From: Pedobacter schmidteae
GTDB taxonomy: Bacteria > Bacteroidota > Bacteroidia > Sphingobacteriales > Sphingobacteriaceae
Length of the DNA stretch: 52,622 nt
NCBI GenBank assembly: GCA_945901155.1
Contig: CAMDKO010000008.1
Coordinates: forward strand, 1 to 52,622
Direction of reading: 5' to 3'
Of the stretch, positions 29,510-38,982 are shown piece by piece. Position numbers and translations under genes: made by a program. The notes beneath the pieces were generated by a model, which was not told the DNA's origin, searched no databases, and worked only from the letters and a program-made list of their open reading frames with translations. Position 1 is the first letter of the stretch. Every line of letters begins with the position of its first letter.

Positions 29510-30861
29510 TGGCAGAGAAGAGATATATCGTTATTCTTGGAGCCGGCGAAAGTGGGGTTGGTGCAGCTTTACTGGCACAGAAGGAAGGTTATACAGTGTT
29601 CGTTTCAGATTTTGGCCCTATTGCTGAACATTATAAAAAAGATCTAGAGAGCGCAGCAATTTCTTTTGAAGAAAATGGGCATTCTGAGGAACGTATTTTA
29701 TCAGCCTCCGAAGTAGTAAAAAGTCCGGGGATTCCTGATAAAGCTTCTATTATTAAAAAATTAATTGAAAATAATATCCCAATACTTTCCGAAATCGAAT
29801 TTGCCGGGCGTTACTCTAATGCAAAAATGATTTGTATTACAGGTTCTAATGGTAAGTCGACTACGACCCTGCTAACCTATCATATCCTAAAAAATGCAGG
29901 GCTGAATATAGGTCTTGCGGGAAATATAGGAAAGAGCTTTGCACGTCAGGTAGCATTCCAGAATTTTGATTACTATGTTTTGGAGATCAGCAGCTTTATG
30001 CTTGATAATATGTATGACTTCAGAGCTGATATTGCTGTATTATTAAATATTACACCTGACCATTTAGACAGGTATGACTATAAAATGGAGAATTATTCTG
30101 ATTCTAAATTCAGAATCATTCAAAATCAAAAACAAGGAGATGTGTTTATTTATTGTGCCGATGACGAAGAAACTCAGAAGGGTCTTTTAAAACATCAGAT
30201 CAATGCCGATGCCTTTCCTTTTTCTATTGAGAAAATTCTTGATCATGGAGCCTTTCTTCAGGATGACCAGATCAATATAACCCTTCACCATAAAAATCAA
30301 GAATCATTTACTATGTCAATTAAAGATTTAGCTCTTCAGGGTAAGCATAACATTTACAATTCTATGGCTTCGGGCATAGTAGCAAAAGTGCTTGAATTAA
30401 GGAATGAAACTATTCGCGAAAGCATGGCAAGTTTCACAAACATTGAACATCGGCTTGAACATGTTGCCCGTATATCAGGAATTGATTTTATCAATGATTC
30501 AAAGGCTACTAACGTGAATTCTACTTGGTATGCACTTGAAAGTATGCCTGGCGAAGTTGTTCTTATTCTTGGTGGGGTAGATAAGGGCAATGATTATAAC
30601 ATGTTAAAAGATCTTATAAAATCAAAAGTGAAAGCAATAGTCTGTCTTGGCAAGGATAATAAGCGAATTCATGAAGCATTTGAAGATGATGTAGAGGTAA
30701 TTGTAAATACTTTTTCAGCAAATGAAGCAGTTCAGATAGCCTATCATTTAGCTAAAAAAGGCAATACTGTTCTCTTATCGCCTGCTTGTGCCAGTTTTGA
30801 CTTGTTTAAGAATTATGAAGACCGTGGAAACCAGTTTAAAAAAGCCGTAAAAGAACTTTAA
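29509..30861 (+). CDS. murD: UDP-MurNAc-L-alanine:D-glutamate ligase MurD
   Basis: 450 residues. N-terminal UDP-binding Rossmann domain (IVILGAGESGVGAALLA), central ATP-binding domain with the P-loop ITGSNGKSTTTLLT and NITPDHLDRYDY, and C-terminal ligase domain with FINDSKATNVNSTWYALES and LLSPACASFDLFKNYEDRG. It adds D-Glu to UDP-MurNAc-L-Ala. Coupled to mraY by TAATG overlap; the 276-bp gap downstream is a heptad repeat block. Confidence 0.97.
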   Translation: MAEKRYIVILGAGESGVGAALLAQKEGYTVFVSDFGPIAEHYKKDLESAAISFEENGHSEERILSASEVVKSPGIPDKASIIKKLIENNIPILSEIEFAGRYSNAKMICITGSNGKSTTTLLTYHILKNAGLNIGLAGNIGKSFARQVAFQNFDYYVLEISSFMLDNMYDFRADIAVLLNITPDHLDRYDYKMENYSDSKFRIIQNQKQGDVFIYCADDEETQKGLLKHQINADAFPFSIEKILDHGAFLQDDQINITLHHKNQESFTMSIKDLALQGKHNIYNSMASGIVAKVLELRNETIRESMASFTNIEHRLEHVARISGIDFINDSKATNVNSTWYALESMPGEVVLILGGVDKGNDYNMLKDLIKSKVKAIVCLGKDNKRIHEAFEDDVEVIVNTFSANEAVQIAYHLAKKGNTVLLSPACASFDLFKNYEDRGNQFKKAVKEL

Positions 30862-30879
30862 ATTTTGATACCTAAGCAG

Positions 30880-31134
30880 CAGATAACAGAAAATGGAACC
30901 AAGAACCAAGAGCAAAGAACAAAGACTGTTTAGTGCTAATTGAAATTTACTTTTTTTTCAGACCTCAGACCTCAGATAACAGATAACAGATAACAGAAGA
31001 AAGGCAAAAGCAGAAAGCTAAAAGCTAAAAGCAGAGAAGAACAATCATTTGAAATGATGAGTCGGAGGTAATTTTAACTAACCAACTGACAACTGATAAC
31101 AGACAACTGACAACAGATAACAGACAACAGACAA
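30880..31134 (+). repeat. Composite heptad repeat block in the murD-ftsW gap
   Basis: Three in-phase arrays. 30880-30928: CAGATAA, CAGAAAA, TGGAACC, AAGAACC, AAGAGCA, AAGAACA, AAGACTG. 30959-31042: CAGACCT twice, CAGATAA three times, CAGAAGA, AAGGCAA, AAGCAGA, AAGCTAA twice, AAGCAGA, GAAGAAC, 12 units without a phase break although the motif changes twice. 31086-31134: CTGACAA, CTGATAA, CAGACAA and so on, seven units ending 3 bp before the ftsW ATG. The spacer at 30929-30958 (AGTGCTAATTGAAATTTAC, then a T-run and CAG) is a third, diverged copy of the spacer found twice before ftsI. A small palindrome TCATTTGAAATGA lies near 31046-31058. Confidence 0.92.
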
Positions 31135-31137
31135 ATA

Positions 31138-32301
31138 ATGGAAAGAATAATTAGCAAAACAAAAGGTGATCGCTGGATCTGGCTCATTGTGATTTTACTC
31201 TCAGTATGGTCGCTTTTGGCTGTCTACAGTGCCACAGGAACGCTTGCCTATAAAAAGGGAGTTGCCAGCGAGCAATTTCTGATCAAGCACCTTGTGATGA
31301 TCGTCGGAGGTATTGCATTAATGTACTTCTCCCATCTTCTTGATTACAGGTATTATGCAGGAATCAGTAAGATATTGATGGTTATTACCATTCCACTTTT
31401 AGCTTATACCTTGTTGTTTGGAGCAAATGTGAATGAGGCTAGTCGCTGGGTAACAATTCCAATCATCAATCAAACTTTCCAAACCTCAGATCTTGCAAAA
31501 CTGGCTCTAATCACCTTTCTGGCAAGGAGTCTAAGCAAGAAGCAGGAAAATATAAAAGATGTTAAAAAAGCATTTCTGCCTATCATGGGTTCAGTTTGTG
31601 GCGTGTTTGTGCTCATCGCTTTGGCTAATCTATCAACGGCTCTAATGTTATTTGGCGTAAGTATTCTTTTGCTCATCATTGGGCGCATAAGTATTAAGCA
31701 AATTTCTATAGTATGTCTTGCCGGACTTATTCTATTGAGTGGTGTCATGTTGCTTGGTCCGCGTCGTAAAACTTATATCTCAAGAATTGAAACATTCTTG
31801 CATCCTGAACGTGTAGATCCTGATAAATCATTTCAGGCAAACCAGGCCAAAATTGCCATTGCCACAGGTGGTGTTTTTGGGAAAGGCCCAGGAAATAGTA
31901 CTCAGAGAAATTATTTACCTCACCCATATTCAGATTTTGTGTTCGCACTGATTATTGAAGAATACGGCATGATTGGTGGGGTTGGGCTTGTACTTATGTA
32001 TTTGGTATTCCTATATCGATGCGTCTTGATTGTGACACAGAGCCCCAAGGCATTTGGGGCATTGCTGGCTGCCGGGTTAAGTTTTAGTCTGACCATACAA
32101 GCCTTTGCCAATATGGCTGTAGCCGTAGGATTGGGTCCGGTAACTGGTGTTCCGCTTCCTTTGGTTAGTATGGGCGGTACATCAATTCTGTTTACAAGTG
32201 TGGCATTCGGTATCATACTTAGTGTAAGTAGAGATAATGATGAAAATAAAGAAAAGAGCATGGAAAAGGTAATTGTTGGTGAGATTCCAGCTATGGCTTG
32301 A
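31138..32301 (+). CDS. ftsW: Septal peptidoglycan glycosyltransferase FtsW (SEDS family)
   Basis: 387 residues with about ten membrane helices. SEDS features: WSLLAVYSATGTLAY in helix 1, GVLASRW-like region NEASRWVTIPIINQTFQTSDLAKLALI, HPYSDFVFALIIEEYGMIGG and GPVTGVPLPLVSMGGTSIL. It polymerises lipid II at the septum with FtsI. It starts directly after a heptad array (CAGACAAATA before ATG), with no Shine-Dalgarno, as ftsI does. Confidence 0.96.
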   Translation: MERIISKTKGDRWIWLIVILLSVWSLLAVYSATGTLAYKKGVASEQFLIKHLVMIVGGIALMYFSHLLDYRYYAGISKILMVITIPLLAYTLLFGANVNEASRWVTIPIINQTFQTSDLAKLALITFLARSLSKKQENIKDVKKAFLPIMGSVCGVFVLIALANLSTALMLFGVSILLLIIGRISIKQISIVCLAGLILLSGVMLLGPRRKTYISRIETFLHPERVDPDKSFQANQAKIAIATGGVFGKGPGNSTQRNYLPHPYSDFVFALIIEEYGMIGGVGLVLMYLVFLYRCVLIVTQSPKAFGALLAAGLSFSLTIQAFANMAVAVGLGPVTGVPLPLVSMGGTSILFTSVAFGIILSVSRDNDENKEKSMEKVIVGEIPAMA

Positions 32302-32322
32302 TGATAGATAAATAGGTATAAA

Positions 32323-33420
32323 ATGGCAAAAAGAGTAATCATAAGCGGAGGCGGCACTGGTGGGCATATTTTCCCAGCTATTGCAATTGCCAATGCATTG
32401 AAAAAGATCGATCCGGAAACGGAGATCCTTTTTGTCGGTGCAAATGGTCGGATGGAAATGGAAAAAGTTCCAGCAGCAGGCTATAAAATAATTGGTTTAG
32501 ATATTCAGGGATTTCAGCGAGGCTCTCTGTTAAAGAATGTCTTATTGCCATTCAAGCTTTTACGGAGTGTAATAAAGGCTATAGAAATATTGAAAAATTT
32601 TAAACCAGATGTGGCAGTAGGTGTTGGTGGTTATGCATCTGGCCCCTTGTTATATGCTGCTTCGCAGATGAAGGTTCCCTATTTGATACAGGAACAGAAT
32701 TCCTTTGCAGGTATCACAAATAAATGGCTTGGGAAAAAAGCTTCACTGATCTGCGTAGCTTTTGAAGGAATGGATAAATTCTTTCCTAAAGAAAAAATAG
32801 TAGTCACTGGTAATCCTATAAGGAATGAAGTTGTTGAAATTGAAAATAAACGATCTGCTGCGGCAGAATTTTTCAGCATTTCAGCAATAAAAAAAACTAT
32901 TTTATTAACAGGGGGGAGTCTTGGAGCAGGCACTTTGAATAAAAGCATATTAGCAGGATTGGATAAAATCATCGCTGCAGATGTACAGTTGATATGGCAA
33001 ACAGGTAAATATTATTATAAATCAGTTACTGAGTTGTTGGGAGGAGAGGAACATGCCAATATTAAAGTGCTTGAGTTCTTACATCGTATGGATCTTGCTT
33101 ATGCAGCATGCGATTTGGTAATTTCAAGAGCAGGTGCAGGTACTATTGCTGAATTATGTGCTGTGAAGAAACCGGTCATTCTGGTTCCATCACCCAATGT
33201 AGCAGAAGATCATCAAACAAAGAATGCATTGGCATTGGTAGAAAAAGAAGCCGCTATTCTTGTTGGTGATGATGTTGCAGAACTCGAGCTTCTTGATATT
33301 GCACTTCAACTGATTGAAAATAAGAACAAGTGTAGGGAATTGGCTGAAAATATTGGCAAAATGGAATTGCCTGATGCAGACAAAATAATAGCGGAAGAAG
33401 TATTGAAATTAGCAAAATAG
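32323..33420 (+). CDS. murG: Lipid II synthase MurG (GlcNAc transferase)
   Basis: 365 residues, GT-B fold (family GT28). The N-terminal loop is ISGGGTGGHIFPAIAIANAL, the acceptor face includes GVGGYASGPLLYAA and LIQEQNSFAGITNKWL, and the C-terminal donor site has TGGSLGAGTLN and SRAGAGTIAELCAV. It converts lipid I to lipid II on the inner face of the inner membrane. 21 bp after ftsW and 11 bp before murC. Confidence 0.97.
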   Translation: MAKRVIISGGGTGGHIFPAIAIANALKKIDPETEILFVGANGRMEMEKVPAAGYKIIGLDIQGFQRGSLLKNVLLPFKLLRSVIKAIEILKNFKPDVAVGVGGYASGPLLYAASQMKVPYLIQEQNSFAGITNKWLGKKASLICVAFEGMDKFFPKEKIVVTGNPIRNEVVEIENKRSAAAEFFSISAIKKTILLTGGSLGAGTLNKSILAGLDKIIAADVQLIWQTGKYYYKSVTELLGGEEHANIKVLEFLHRMDLAYAACDLVISRAGAGTIAELCAVKKPVILVPSPNVAEDHQTKNALALVEKEAAILVGDDVAELELLDIALQLIENKNKCRELAENIGKMELPDADKIIAEEVLKLAK

Positions 33421-33431
33421 AGAATTTTACT

Positions 33432-34787
33432 ATGGAACTGGAAAATATACAAAGAGTTTATTTAGTTGGAATCGGTGGGATCGGTATGAGTGGTCTTGCC
33501 CGTTATTTTAAGAAGCGTGGTTGCGTGGTTTGTGGTTACGATAAAACTGGTACTCCCCTTACTGATATGTTAAGGAATGAAGGTATTCCAGTAGTTTTTC
33601 TGGATGATGAAGATAGCATTAAAGTTAGCTTTCTGGAAAATGATCCTACTACATTAGTTATTTATACACCTGCTATACCTTCGAATTCCAGAATACTAAA
33701 TTACTTCCAGAATCGTGGATTCACTATGAAGAAACGTTCAGAAGTGCTTGGTATTATCAGTAAGGGCATGTATACTATTGCTGTGGCAGGTACGCATGGT
33801 AAAACTACTACTTCCAGTATCATTGCTCATATTCTTAAGCATACTGGATACGATTGTTCAGCCTTTCTTGGAGGAATTTCATCCAATTATAATTCAAATG
33901 TGCTCTTCGGAGAAAATAATACCCTAGTTGTTGAGGCAGATGAATACGACCGTTCATTCCTTACACTTCATCCGGATATCGCGATTGTAACTTCTATGGA
34001 TGCTGATCATTTGGATATCTACGGTGACCAATCACATTTGGTAGAATCCTTCAAGCAATTCACATCCCAGCTTAAGGAAGGTGGAAGGCTCATCTATAAG
34101 GAAGGGCTTGATTTGAGTGGTGGAAAAACTTACTCTGCAAATATTGTAGCAGATATTCAAGCTGTGAATGTTCGTATCCAAGACGGTAGCTTCTACTTTG
34201 ATTTTAAAAATGCTAACCTCATAATTGAAGATATTCAGTTGGGCTTACCCGGACTTCACAATATTGAAAATGCTGTTGCAGCAATTGAGGTTGCCTTGCA
34301 TTTAGGGATTGATCCAGAAAAAATTCCTTCGGCTCTGGCTAGTTTTCAAGGTGTTAAACGCCGCTTCGAATATGTTGTAAAAAATATCAATCACACGTAT
34401 ATTGATGATTATGCACATCATCCGGAAGAGTTAAGAGCCTGCATTAACGCAGTAAAAAGTTTGTATCCAGGTAAAAAACTGACGGCTATTTTTCAGCCTC
34501 ATTTGTTTACCCGTACCAGAGATTTTGCAGATGGATTTGCAGAAGTTCTGAGTTTGGTTGATGATCTCATCTTACTTGATATCTATCCTGCCAGAGAATT
34601 ACCTATTGAGGGTGTAACCTCATCCATGATTATGGATAAAGTAAACAATGAATCAAAGCAAAACCTAACTAAACAGGATGCTGTAGAATATATTCGTAAA
34701 AATAAGCCTGAATTACTGTTAACAGTTGGTGCGGGTGATATCGATACATTAATAGAATCTTTAAAAACAATACTTCAGTATGCTTAA
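33432..34787 (+). CDS. murC: UDP-MurNAc:L-alanine ligase MurC
   Basis: 451 residues. N-terminal UDP-binding domain (VGIGGIGMSGLARYF), central ATP domain with VAGTHGKTTTSSIIAHIL and EADEYDRSFL, and C-terminal domain with DDYAHHPEELRACINA and IFQPHLFTRTRDFADGF. It adds the first stem-peptide residue. Full length. Its end overlaps ftsQ by 8 bp (ATGCTTAA). No murB or ddl is inserted between murC and ftsQ here, unlike E. coli. Confidence 0.97.
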   Translation: MELENIQRVYLVGIGGIGMSGLARYFKKRGCVVCGYDKTGTPLTDMLRNEGIPVVFLDDEDSIKVSFLENDPTTLVIYTPAIPSNSRILNYFQNRGFTMKKRSEVLGIISKGMYTIAVAGTHGKTTTSSIIAHILKHTGYDCSAFLGGISSNYNSNVLFGENNTLVVEADEYDRSFLTLHPDIAIVTSMDADHLDIYGDQSHLVESFKQFTSQLKEGGRLIYKEGLDLSGGKTYSANIVADIQAVNVRIQDGSFYFDFKNANLIIEDIQLGLPGLHNIENAVAAIEVALHLGIDPEKIPSALASFQGVKRRFEYVVKNINHTYIDDYAHHPEELRACINAVKSLYPGKKLTAIFQPHLFTRTRDFADGFAEVLSLVDDLILLDIYPARELPIEGVTSSMIMDKVNNESKQNLTKQDAVEYIRKNKPELLLTVGAGDIDTLIESLKTILQYA

Positions 34788-35640
34788 ACGAATTAATTGG
34801 AAGGGTATTTTATATGGCTTTATCTGCCTGTTAAGCCTGAGTGGGCTTGTTCTGTTAATGAGCTTTATTGAAGTAAAAAAGGGTGCTCAGAAATGTAAGG
34901 ATGTTAAGGTAATCCTTCCCGGACGCAATAATTTTATTGAACGTGATGAAGTAGATAGAATCCTTTTAGAAGCCGGTGGCAAATTGGTTGGAAGGTACTT
35001 GAATGACATAAATATTCATAAACTAGAAAATTCCTTAAAGAATAATCCATTTATTGAATATGCAAAAGTTTACGCCGATATGGATGGAATTGTACATGTG
35101 CAGATCAGACAAAGAGTACCCATTTTGAGGGTGATTAACATGGCAAATGTTCATTTTTATATTGATGGAAACGGAATAAAAATACCCCTGTCAGACAATT
35201 TTACAGCTAAGGTTTTAGTGGCAAATGGTTTTATTGATGAGGATTTTTCAGGCAAGGTGGATACACTTAATTCTAAGCTTGCAAAAGACCTGTACAGAAC
35301 AGCTCAGTTTATAAAAGCTGATACACTTTGGGATAATCAGATTGAACAGCTCTTTGTCGATTTGAAGGGAGATATTGAAATGGTACCACGGGTTGGAGAT
35401 CATAAGATTATTCTTGGAGATGCAGATTCTTTGCAAACCAAGTTTAGAAACCTTCTTGTGTTCTACAAAAAGGCGATGCCAAAAGTGGGATGGAATACCT
35501 ATAAATCAATAAATCTGAAATATGCCAATCAGATTGTTTGTGGAAAAAACAAATTCGATACAACTAAAATAGTTACGGAAATAAATCAGCCCTTAACAGA
35601 TAGTTTAAATTTAGAAAATCAGGAATCAACAAAAAATTAA
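34780..35640 (+). CDS. ftsQ: Cell division protein FtsQ
   Basis: 286 residues. A short cytoplasmic N terminus, one membrane helix (about residues 8-28, GILYGFICLLSLSGLVLLMSF), then a POTRA-like domain (VILPGRNNFIERDEVDRILLEAGG, LKNNPFIEYAKVYADMDGIVHVQI) and the FtsQ/DivIB domain (RVPILRVINMANVHFYIDGNGIKI, then KGDIEMVPRVGDHKIILGDADSL). Bacteroidota FtsQ diverges strongly from E. coli; the call rests on topology, the POTRA pattern and position between murC and ftsA. Confidence 0.9.
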   Translation: MLKRINWKGILYGFICLLSLSGLVLLMSFIEVKKGAQKCKDVKVILPGRNNFIERDEVDRILLEAGGKLVGRYLNDINIHKLENSLKNNPFIEYAKVYADMDGIVHVQIRQRVPILRVINMANVHFYIDGNGIKIPLSDNFTAKVLVANGFIDEDFSGKVDTLNSKLAKDLYRTAQFIKADTLWDNQIEQLFVDLKGDIEMVPRVGDHKIILGDADSLQTKFRNLLVFYKKAMPKVGWNTYKSINLKYANQIVCGKNKFDTTKIVTEINQPLTDSLNLENQESTKN

Positions 35641-35650
35641 TATTAAACAT

Positions 35651-37003
35651 ATGGATCAAATTAACTCAGCTTCAGCCAAAAATTCACCAATTGTTGTCGG
35701 CCTTGATATAGGAACAACTAAAATCTGCGTTACCGTTGGTCGTAGAAGCGAACATGGTAAGATTGAAATTTTGGGTATGGGTAAAGCCGAATCAGCAGGG
35801 GTTACCCGCGGTGTGGTTTCCAATATTCAAAAAACTGTTCAGGCAATCATGTTGGCAGTAGAAGAAGCCAGCGCACAGTCTAATGTGGATGTAAAGATTG
35901 TCAACGTCGGTATTGCTGGCCAGCATATTAAAAGTCTTCAGCATCGCGGAATTCTGACTCGCAAGGAGTTGAATACTGAGATTCAGCGTAAAGACATTGA
36001 TAAGCTCATTGAGGATATGTATAAGTTACTTATGCCTCCTGGTGAAGAGATTATTCATGTGCTGCCTCAAGAATTTACCGTTGATAATGAGCCGGGTGTA
36101 AAAGATCCGATAGGTATGTCGGGTGTACGCCTTGAGGCCAACTTTCATATCATCTCTGGTCATGTTAGCGCTGTGAAGAACATTTTGAAATGTGTTGGTA
36201 ATGCAGAACTTGAAACTCAGGAGTTGATCCTTGAGCCATTGGCTTCTTCTGAGTCTGTATTGAGTGATGAAGAAAAAGAAGCAGGAGTTGTTCTGGTTGA
36301 TATAGGTGGTGGTACAACTGATCTGGCTATTTTTCATGAAGGAATTATTCGTCATACAGCGGTGATTCCATTTGGTGGCAATAGTGTTACCGAAGATATC
36401 CGTGAAGGTTGTTCTGTTATGCGAAATCAGGCCGAACTATTGAAAACACGTTTCGGCTCTGCATTAGCTGATGAAAATAAAGAGAATGAGATTATTTGTG
36501 TTCCCGGACTTAGAGGCAGAGAGCCAAAAGAAATCTCGGTAAAAAATCTTGCTTATGTTATTCAGGCTAGGATGGAAGAGATCATTGAACACGTTTATTA
36601 TGAGATCAAATCTTCAGGATATGAAAAGAAGCTGATTGCCGGGATTGTGATTACAGGGGGCGGAGCACAATTAAAGCATTTACCTCAGCTCGTTGAATTT
36701 GTAACTGGTTTAGATAGCCGAATAGGGTATCCAAATGAGCATCTTGCTAAAAATGATGTATTACCTAAAGCGGTTTATGATGAATTGAAAAGCCCGATGT
36801 ATGCTACTGGTATTGGTCTTCTGATTAAAGGAATTCAGAAGGCAGAACTTGTCAAAGATTCTACTGAAAGTGGAAGTCTGATAACAGAATTGGTTGCCCT
36901 TACAGAAAAGCCTAAAAAAGGACAAGGATTGTTTGAACGAATTCTGCAATCAGGAGCAAAATTCATCAAGGATGATATCAAGGATGAAGATTACATCCGT
37001 TAA
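35651..37003 (+). CDS. ftsA: Cell division protein FtsA
   Basis: 450 residues, actin-like ATPase. Phosphate loops VVGLDIGTTKICVTVG and VVLVDIGGGTTDLAIFHEG, plus IVITGGGAQLKHLPQLVE, are the expected nucleotide-binding motifs. The SHS2 (1C) domain lies around residues 85-165. The C-terminal end GLFERILQSGAKFIKDDIKDED should be the amphipathic membrane-targeting helix. It anchors FtsZ to the membrane. 10 bp after ftsQ. Confidence 0.97.
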   Translation: MDQINSASAKNSPIVVGLDIGTTKICVTVGRRSEHGKIEILGMGKAESAGVTRGVVSNIQKTVQAIMLAVEEASAQSNVDVKIVNVGIAGQHIKSLQHRGILTRKELNTEIQRKDIDKLIEDMYKLLMPPGEEIIHVLPQEFTVDNEPGVKDPIGMSGVRLEANFHIISGHVSAVKNILKCVGNAELETQELILEPLASSESVLSDEEKEAGVVLVDIGGGTTDLAIFHEGIIRHTAVIPFGGNSVTEDIREGCSVMRNQAELLKTRFGSALADENKENEIICVPGLRGREPKEISVKNLAYVIQARMEEIIEHVYYEIKSSGYEKKLIAGIVITGGGAQLKHLPQLVEFVTGLDSRIGYPNEHLAKNDVLPKAVYDELKSPMYATGIGLLIKGIQKAELVKDSTESGSLITELVALTEKPKKGQGLFERILQSGAKFIKDDIKDEDYIR

Positions 37004-37128
37004 TTTTCCACAAATCAGGAGTTTCCCACAATTTTGCATTTGTGTAAAACCTCTGTATATAAATACTTAATATTACAGTATAAACTGTCTAAGAATGAAT
37101 ACGAATTACTCAATTGATAATTAAGGAT

Positions 37129-38826
37129 ATGCAGTTTGAAATGTTAAAAGAAAAGTCTTCGATCATCAAGGTTATTGGTGTTGGTGGCGGCGGCGGTAAC
37201 GCTGTTAATCATATGTATCGTCAGGGAATAACAGGTGTTGATTTCATTATTTGTAATACCGATGCCCAGGCCCTTGAACTTAGTCCGATACCCAATAAGG
37301 TTCAGCTCGGAGCGAGTTTAACTGAAGGTATGGGAGCTGGTTCGATGCCAGAGGTAGGAAAAAATTCTGCAATTGAAAATATTGATGATATCAAAACAAT
37401 GCTTGGATCTAATACCAAGATGCTTTTCATTACTGCAGGAATGGGTGGTGGTACCGGAACAGGTGCCAGTCCAATCATTGCAAAAGCAGCCAAAGAAATG
37501 GATATTCTTACGGTTGGTATTATTACTACTCCCTTTTCTTTTGAAGGTAAGCGTAGAAAAACTCAAGCTGAAGAAGGATTAGAGGAATTTAAGAAATATG
37601 TAGACTCATACCTGGTTATATCGAATGATCGTTTGAGGGAAATTTTTGGGAATCTCACTCTTGGTTCTGCATTTGCACAAGCTGACAATATTTTAACAAC
37701 TGCGGCAAAAGGAATTGCCGAGATCATCACTATTCCAGGATATATAAACGTTGACTTTAAAGATGTGCGCACCGTAATGAAAGATAGCGGAGTTGCCATC
37801 ATGGGAAGCTATGCTGCTGAAGGCGAAAATCGTGCTTTGAGGGCAGTTGAAGGTGCCTTGGCATCTCCATTACTGAAAGACAATGAGATTGAAGGCGCAC
37901 GTTATATTCTGTTGAATATCAGTTCCGGAGATAAAGAAGTAACCATGGATGAGGTTAGTATCATCACAGACTTTATACAGCAGGAAGCAGGATTAGCTGC
38001 CGATTTAATCTGGGGTAACTGTACTGATGAAGGATTAGGAGAGAAGATTTCGGTAACGATCATTGCTACCGGTTTCCAAACTATGGAAGAGCGAGAAGTT
38101 GAAAAAAGTCAGATTCGTAAAGTGTCTTTATTAACGCCAGAGCTAGCTCCATTGGTTAAGCCTGTTCAGGCTAATTCCTTTATGGATCTTAAAAAGGAAG
38201 AAATTAATGAGCCTGTTCTTAAATCAACTGAAGAAAGTCAGGTTGATCTTTTTGCAGGTTATTTTCATAGTATTCCAAAGGTTGAAGAAGAAAAGTCTTC
38301 AGATTCAGAATATGTTCGACATACATTAACTGATGAAATTTCCTTAGATCTTGCCCATGTTGAGAAATCAGTTGAGTTTGAGATTAAAACTGACGAAGCC
38401 ATTGAAGGATCTTTTGAAGGAACCATTGAAGAAGCTTTTGAAGGATCTTTTGAAGGAACCATTGAAGAATCTTTCGATGAAGCAGAACAGCTAGTAGAAG
38501 ATGAAATTCTTGCTGAAGTTCAAGCGGAAGAAATTCCTATGACTTGGAATAATCCTGATGAAGACAAAACAGACGAATCTATTGAAGAACAGTTGCGTAA
38601 GTCTAAGGAAAGAATTCTTCGCCTCAAAGACCTAAGTATGAAGTTGCGCACCACCAATGGTTTACAGGAGCTTGAAAATGAGCCAGCATATAAGCGTAAG
38701 CAACTGTCTTTGAATGATGTTCCACACTCTTCCGAATCACAGGTGTCCAGATTTACTTTAAGTAATGATGAGGGGATCACTGAAATCAGACCAAACAATT
38801 CTTTTTTGCACGATAATGTAGATTAA
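37129..38826 (+). CDS. ftsZ: Cell division protein FtsZ with long acidic C-terminal linker
   Basis: 565 residues from the ATG at 37129 (MQFEMLKEKSSIIKVIGVGG); a TTG 15 bp upstream is possible but less likely. Tubulin-like GTPase: nucleotide loop GVGGGGGNAVNHM, T4 signature loop AGMGGGTGTGASPI, and NLTLGSAFAQADNI in the T7 region. The core ends near residue 325. A linker of about 230 residues follows, rich in Glu, Asp and Ser, including a 12-residue tandem repeat (EGSFEGTIEEAF/EGSFEGTIEESF). The tail NNSFLHDNVD is probably the conserved C-terminal peptide that binds FtsA. It ends the dcw cluster and is followed by a strong terminator. Confidence 0.97.
   Translation: MQFEMLKEKSSIIKVIGVGGGGGNAVNHMYRQGITGVDFIICNTDAQALELSPIPNKVQLGASLTEGMGAGSMPEVGKNSAIENIDDIKTMLGSNTKMLFITAGMGGGTGTGASPIIAKAAKEMDILTVGIITTPFSFEGKRRKTQAEEGLEEFKKYVDSYLVISNDRLREIFGNLTLGSAFAQADNILTTAAKGIAEIITIPGYINVDFKDVRTVMKDSGVAIMGSYAAEGENRALRAVEGALASPLLKDNEIEGARYILLNISSGDKEVTMDEVSIITDFIQQEAGLAADLIWGNCTDEGLGEKISVTIIATGFQTMEEREVEKSQIRKVSLLTPELAPLVKPVQANSFMDLKKEEINEPVLKSTEESQVDLFAGYFHSIPKVEEEKSSDSEYVRHTLTDEISLDLAHVEKSVEFEIKTDEAIEGSFEGTIEEAFEGSFEGTIEESFDEAEQLVEDEILAEVQAEEIPMTWNNPDEDKTDESIEEQLRKSKERILRLKDLSMKLRTTNGLQELENEPAYKRKQLSLNDVPHSSESQVSRFTLSNDEGITEIRPNNSFLHDNVD
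38404..38475 (+). repeat. 36-bp tandem duplication inside ftsZ
   Basis: Two copies, 38404-38439 and 38440-38475, differing only near their 3' ends (GCTTTT against TCTTTC). They encode EGSFEGTIEEAF and EGSFEGTIEESF at residues 426-449 of the linker. The unit is a multiple of three, so the frame is kept. Confidence 0.92.
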
Positions 38827-38845
38827 GGAAAGGTTTTATATATTT

Positions 38846-38880
38846 AAAAGGCCTTTTTCCTCTGGATTCAGGCCTTTTTT
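38846..38880 (+). terminator. Intrinsic terminator of the dcw cluster
   Basis: AAAAGGCC (38846-38853) pairs with GGCCTTTT (38871-38878), followed by more T residues, 20 bp after the ftsZ stop. Confidence 0.85.
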
Positions 38881-38918
38881 GTTAGAGGCAAACATTTTGT
38901 ATCGGGCTTAATTAGCTT

Positions 38919-38949
38919 TTGATAATCAGGCTGCTAAATCTTAACTTTA
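38919..38949 (+). promoter_or_regulatory. Promoter of the alpha-oxoamine synthase gene
   Basis: TTG (38919-38921), a 20-bp spacer and TAACTTTA (38942-38949), which differs from TAnnTTTG only in the last base. It lies after the ftsZ terminator and 33 bp before the likely start codon. Confidence 0.5.
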
Positions 38950-38982
38950 CGCACACAAACGTTAACAATAAAATTATAAAAA

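Noticed and set aside
24334-31134. Insertion sequence or MITE remnants in the dcw cluster
   Set aside because: No terminal inverted repeats, target duplications or transposase fragment; the blocks resolve into heptads plus a short spacer.
31920-32393. 157-codon open frame antisense to the ftsW-murG junction
   Set aside because: It overlaps two well-supported genes, and its Pro/Ala/Thr-rich composition is that of the complementary strand.
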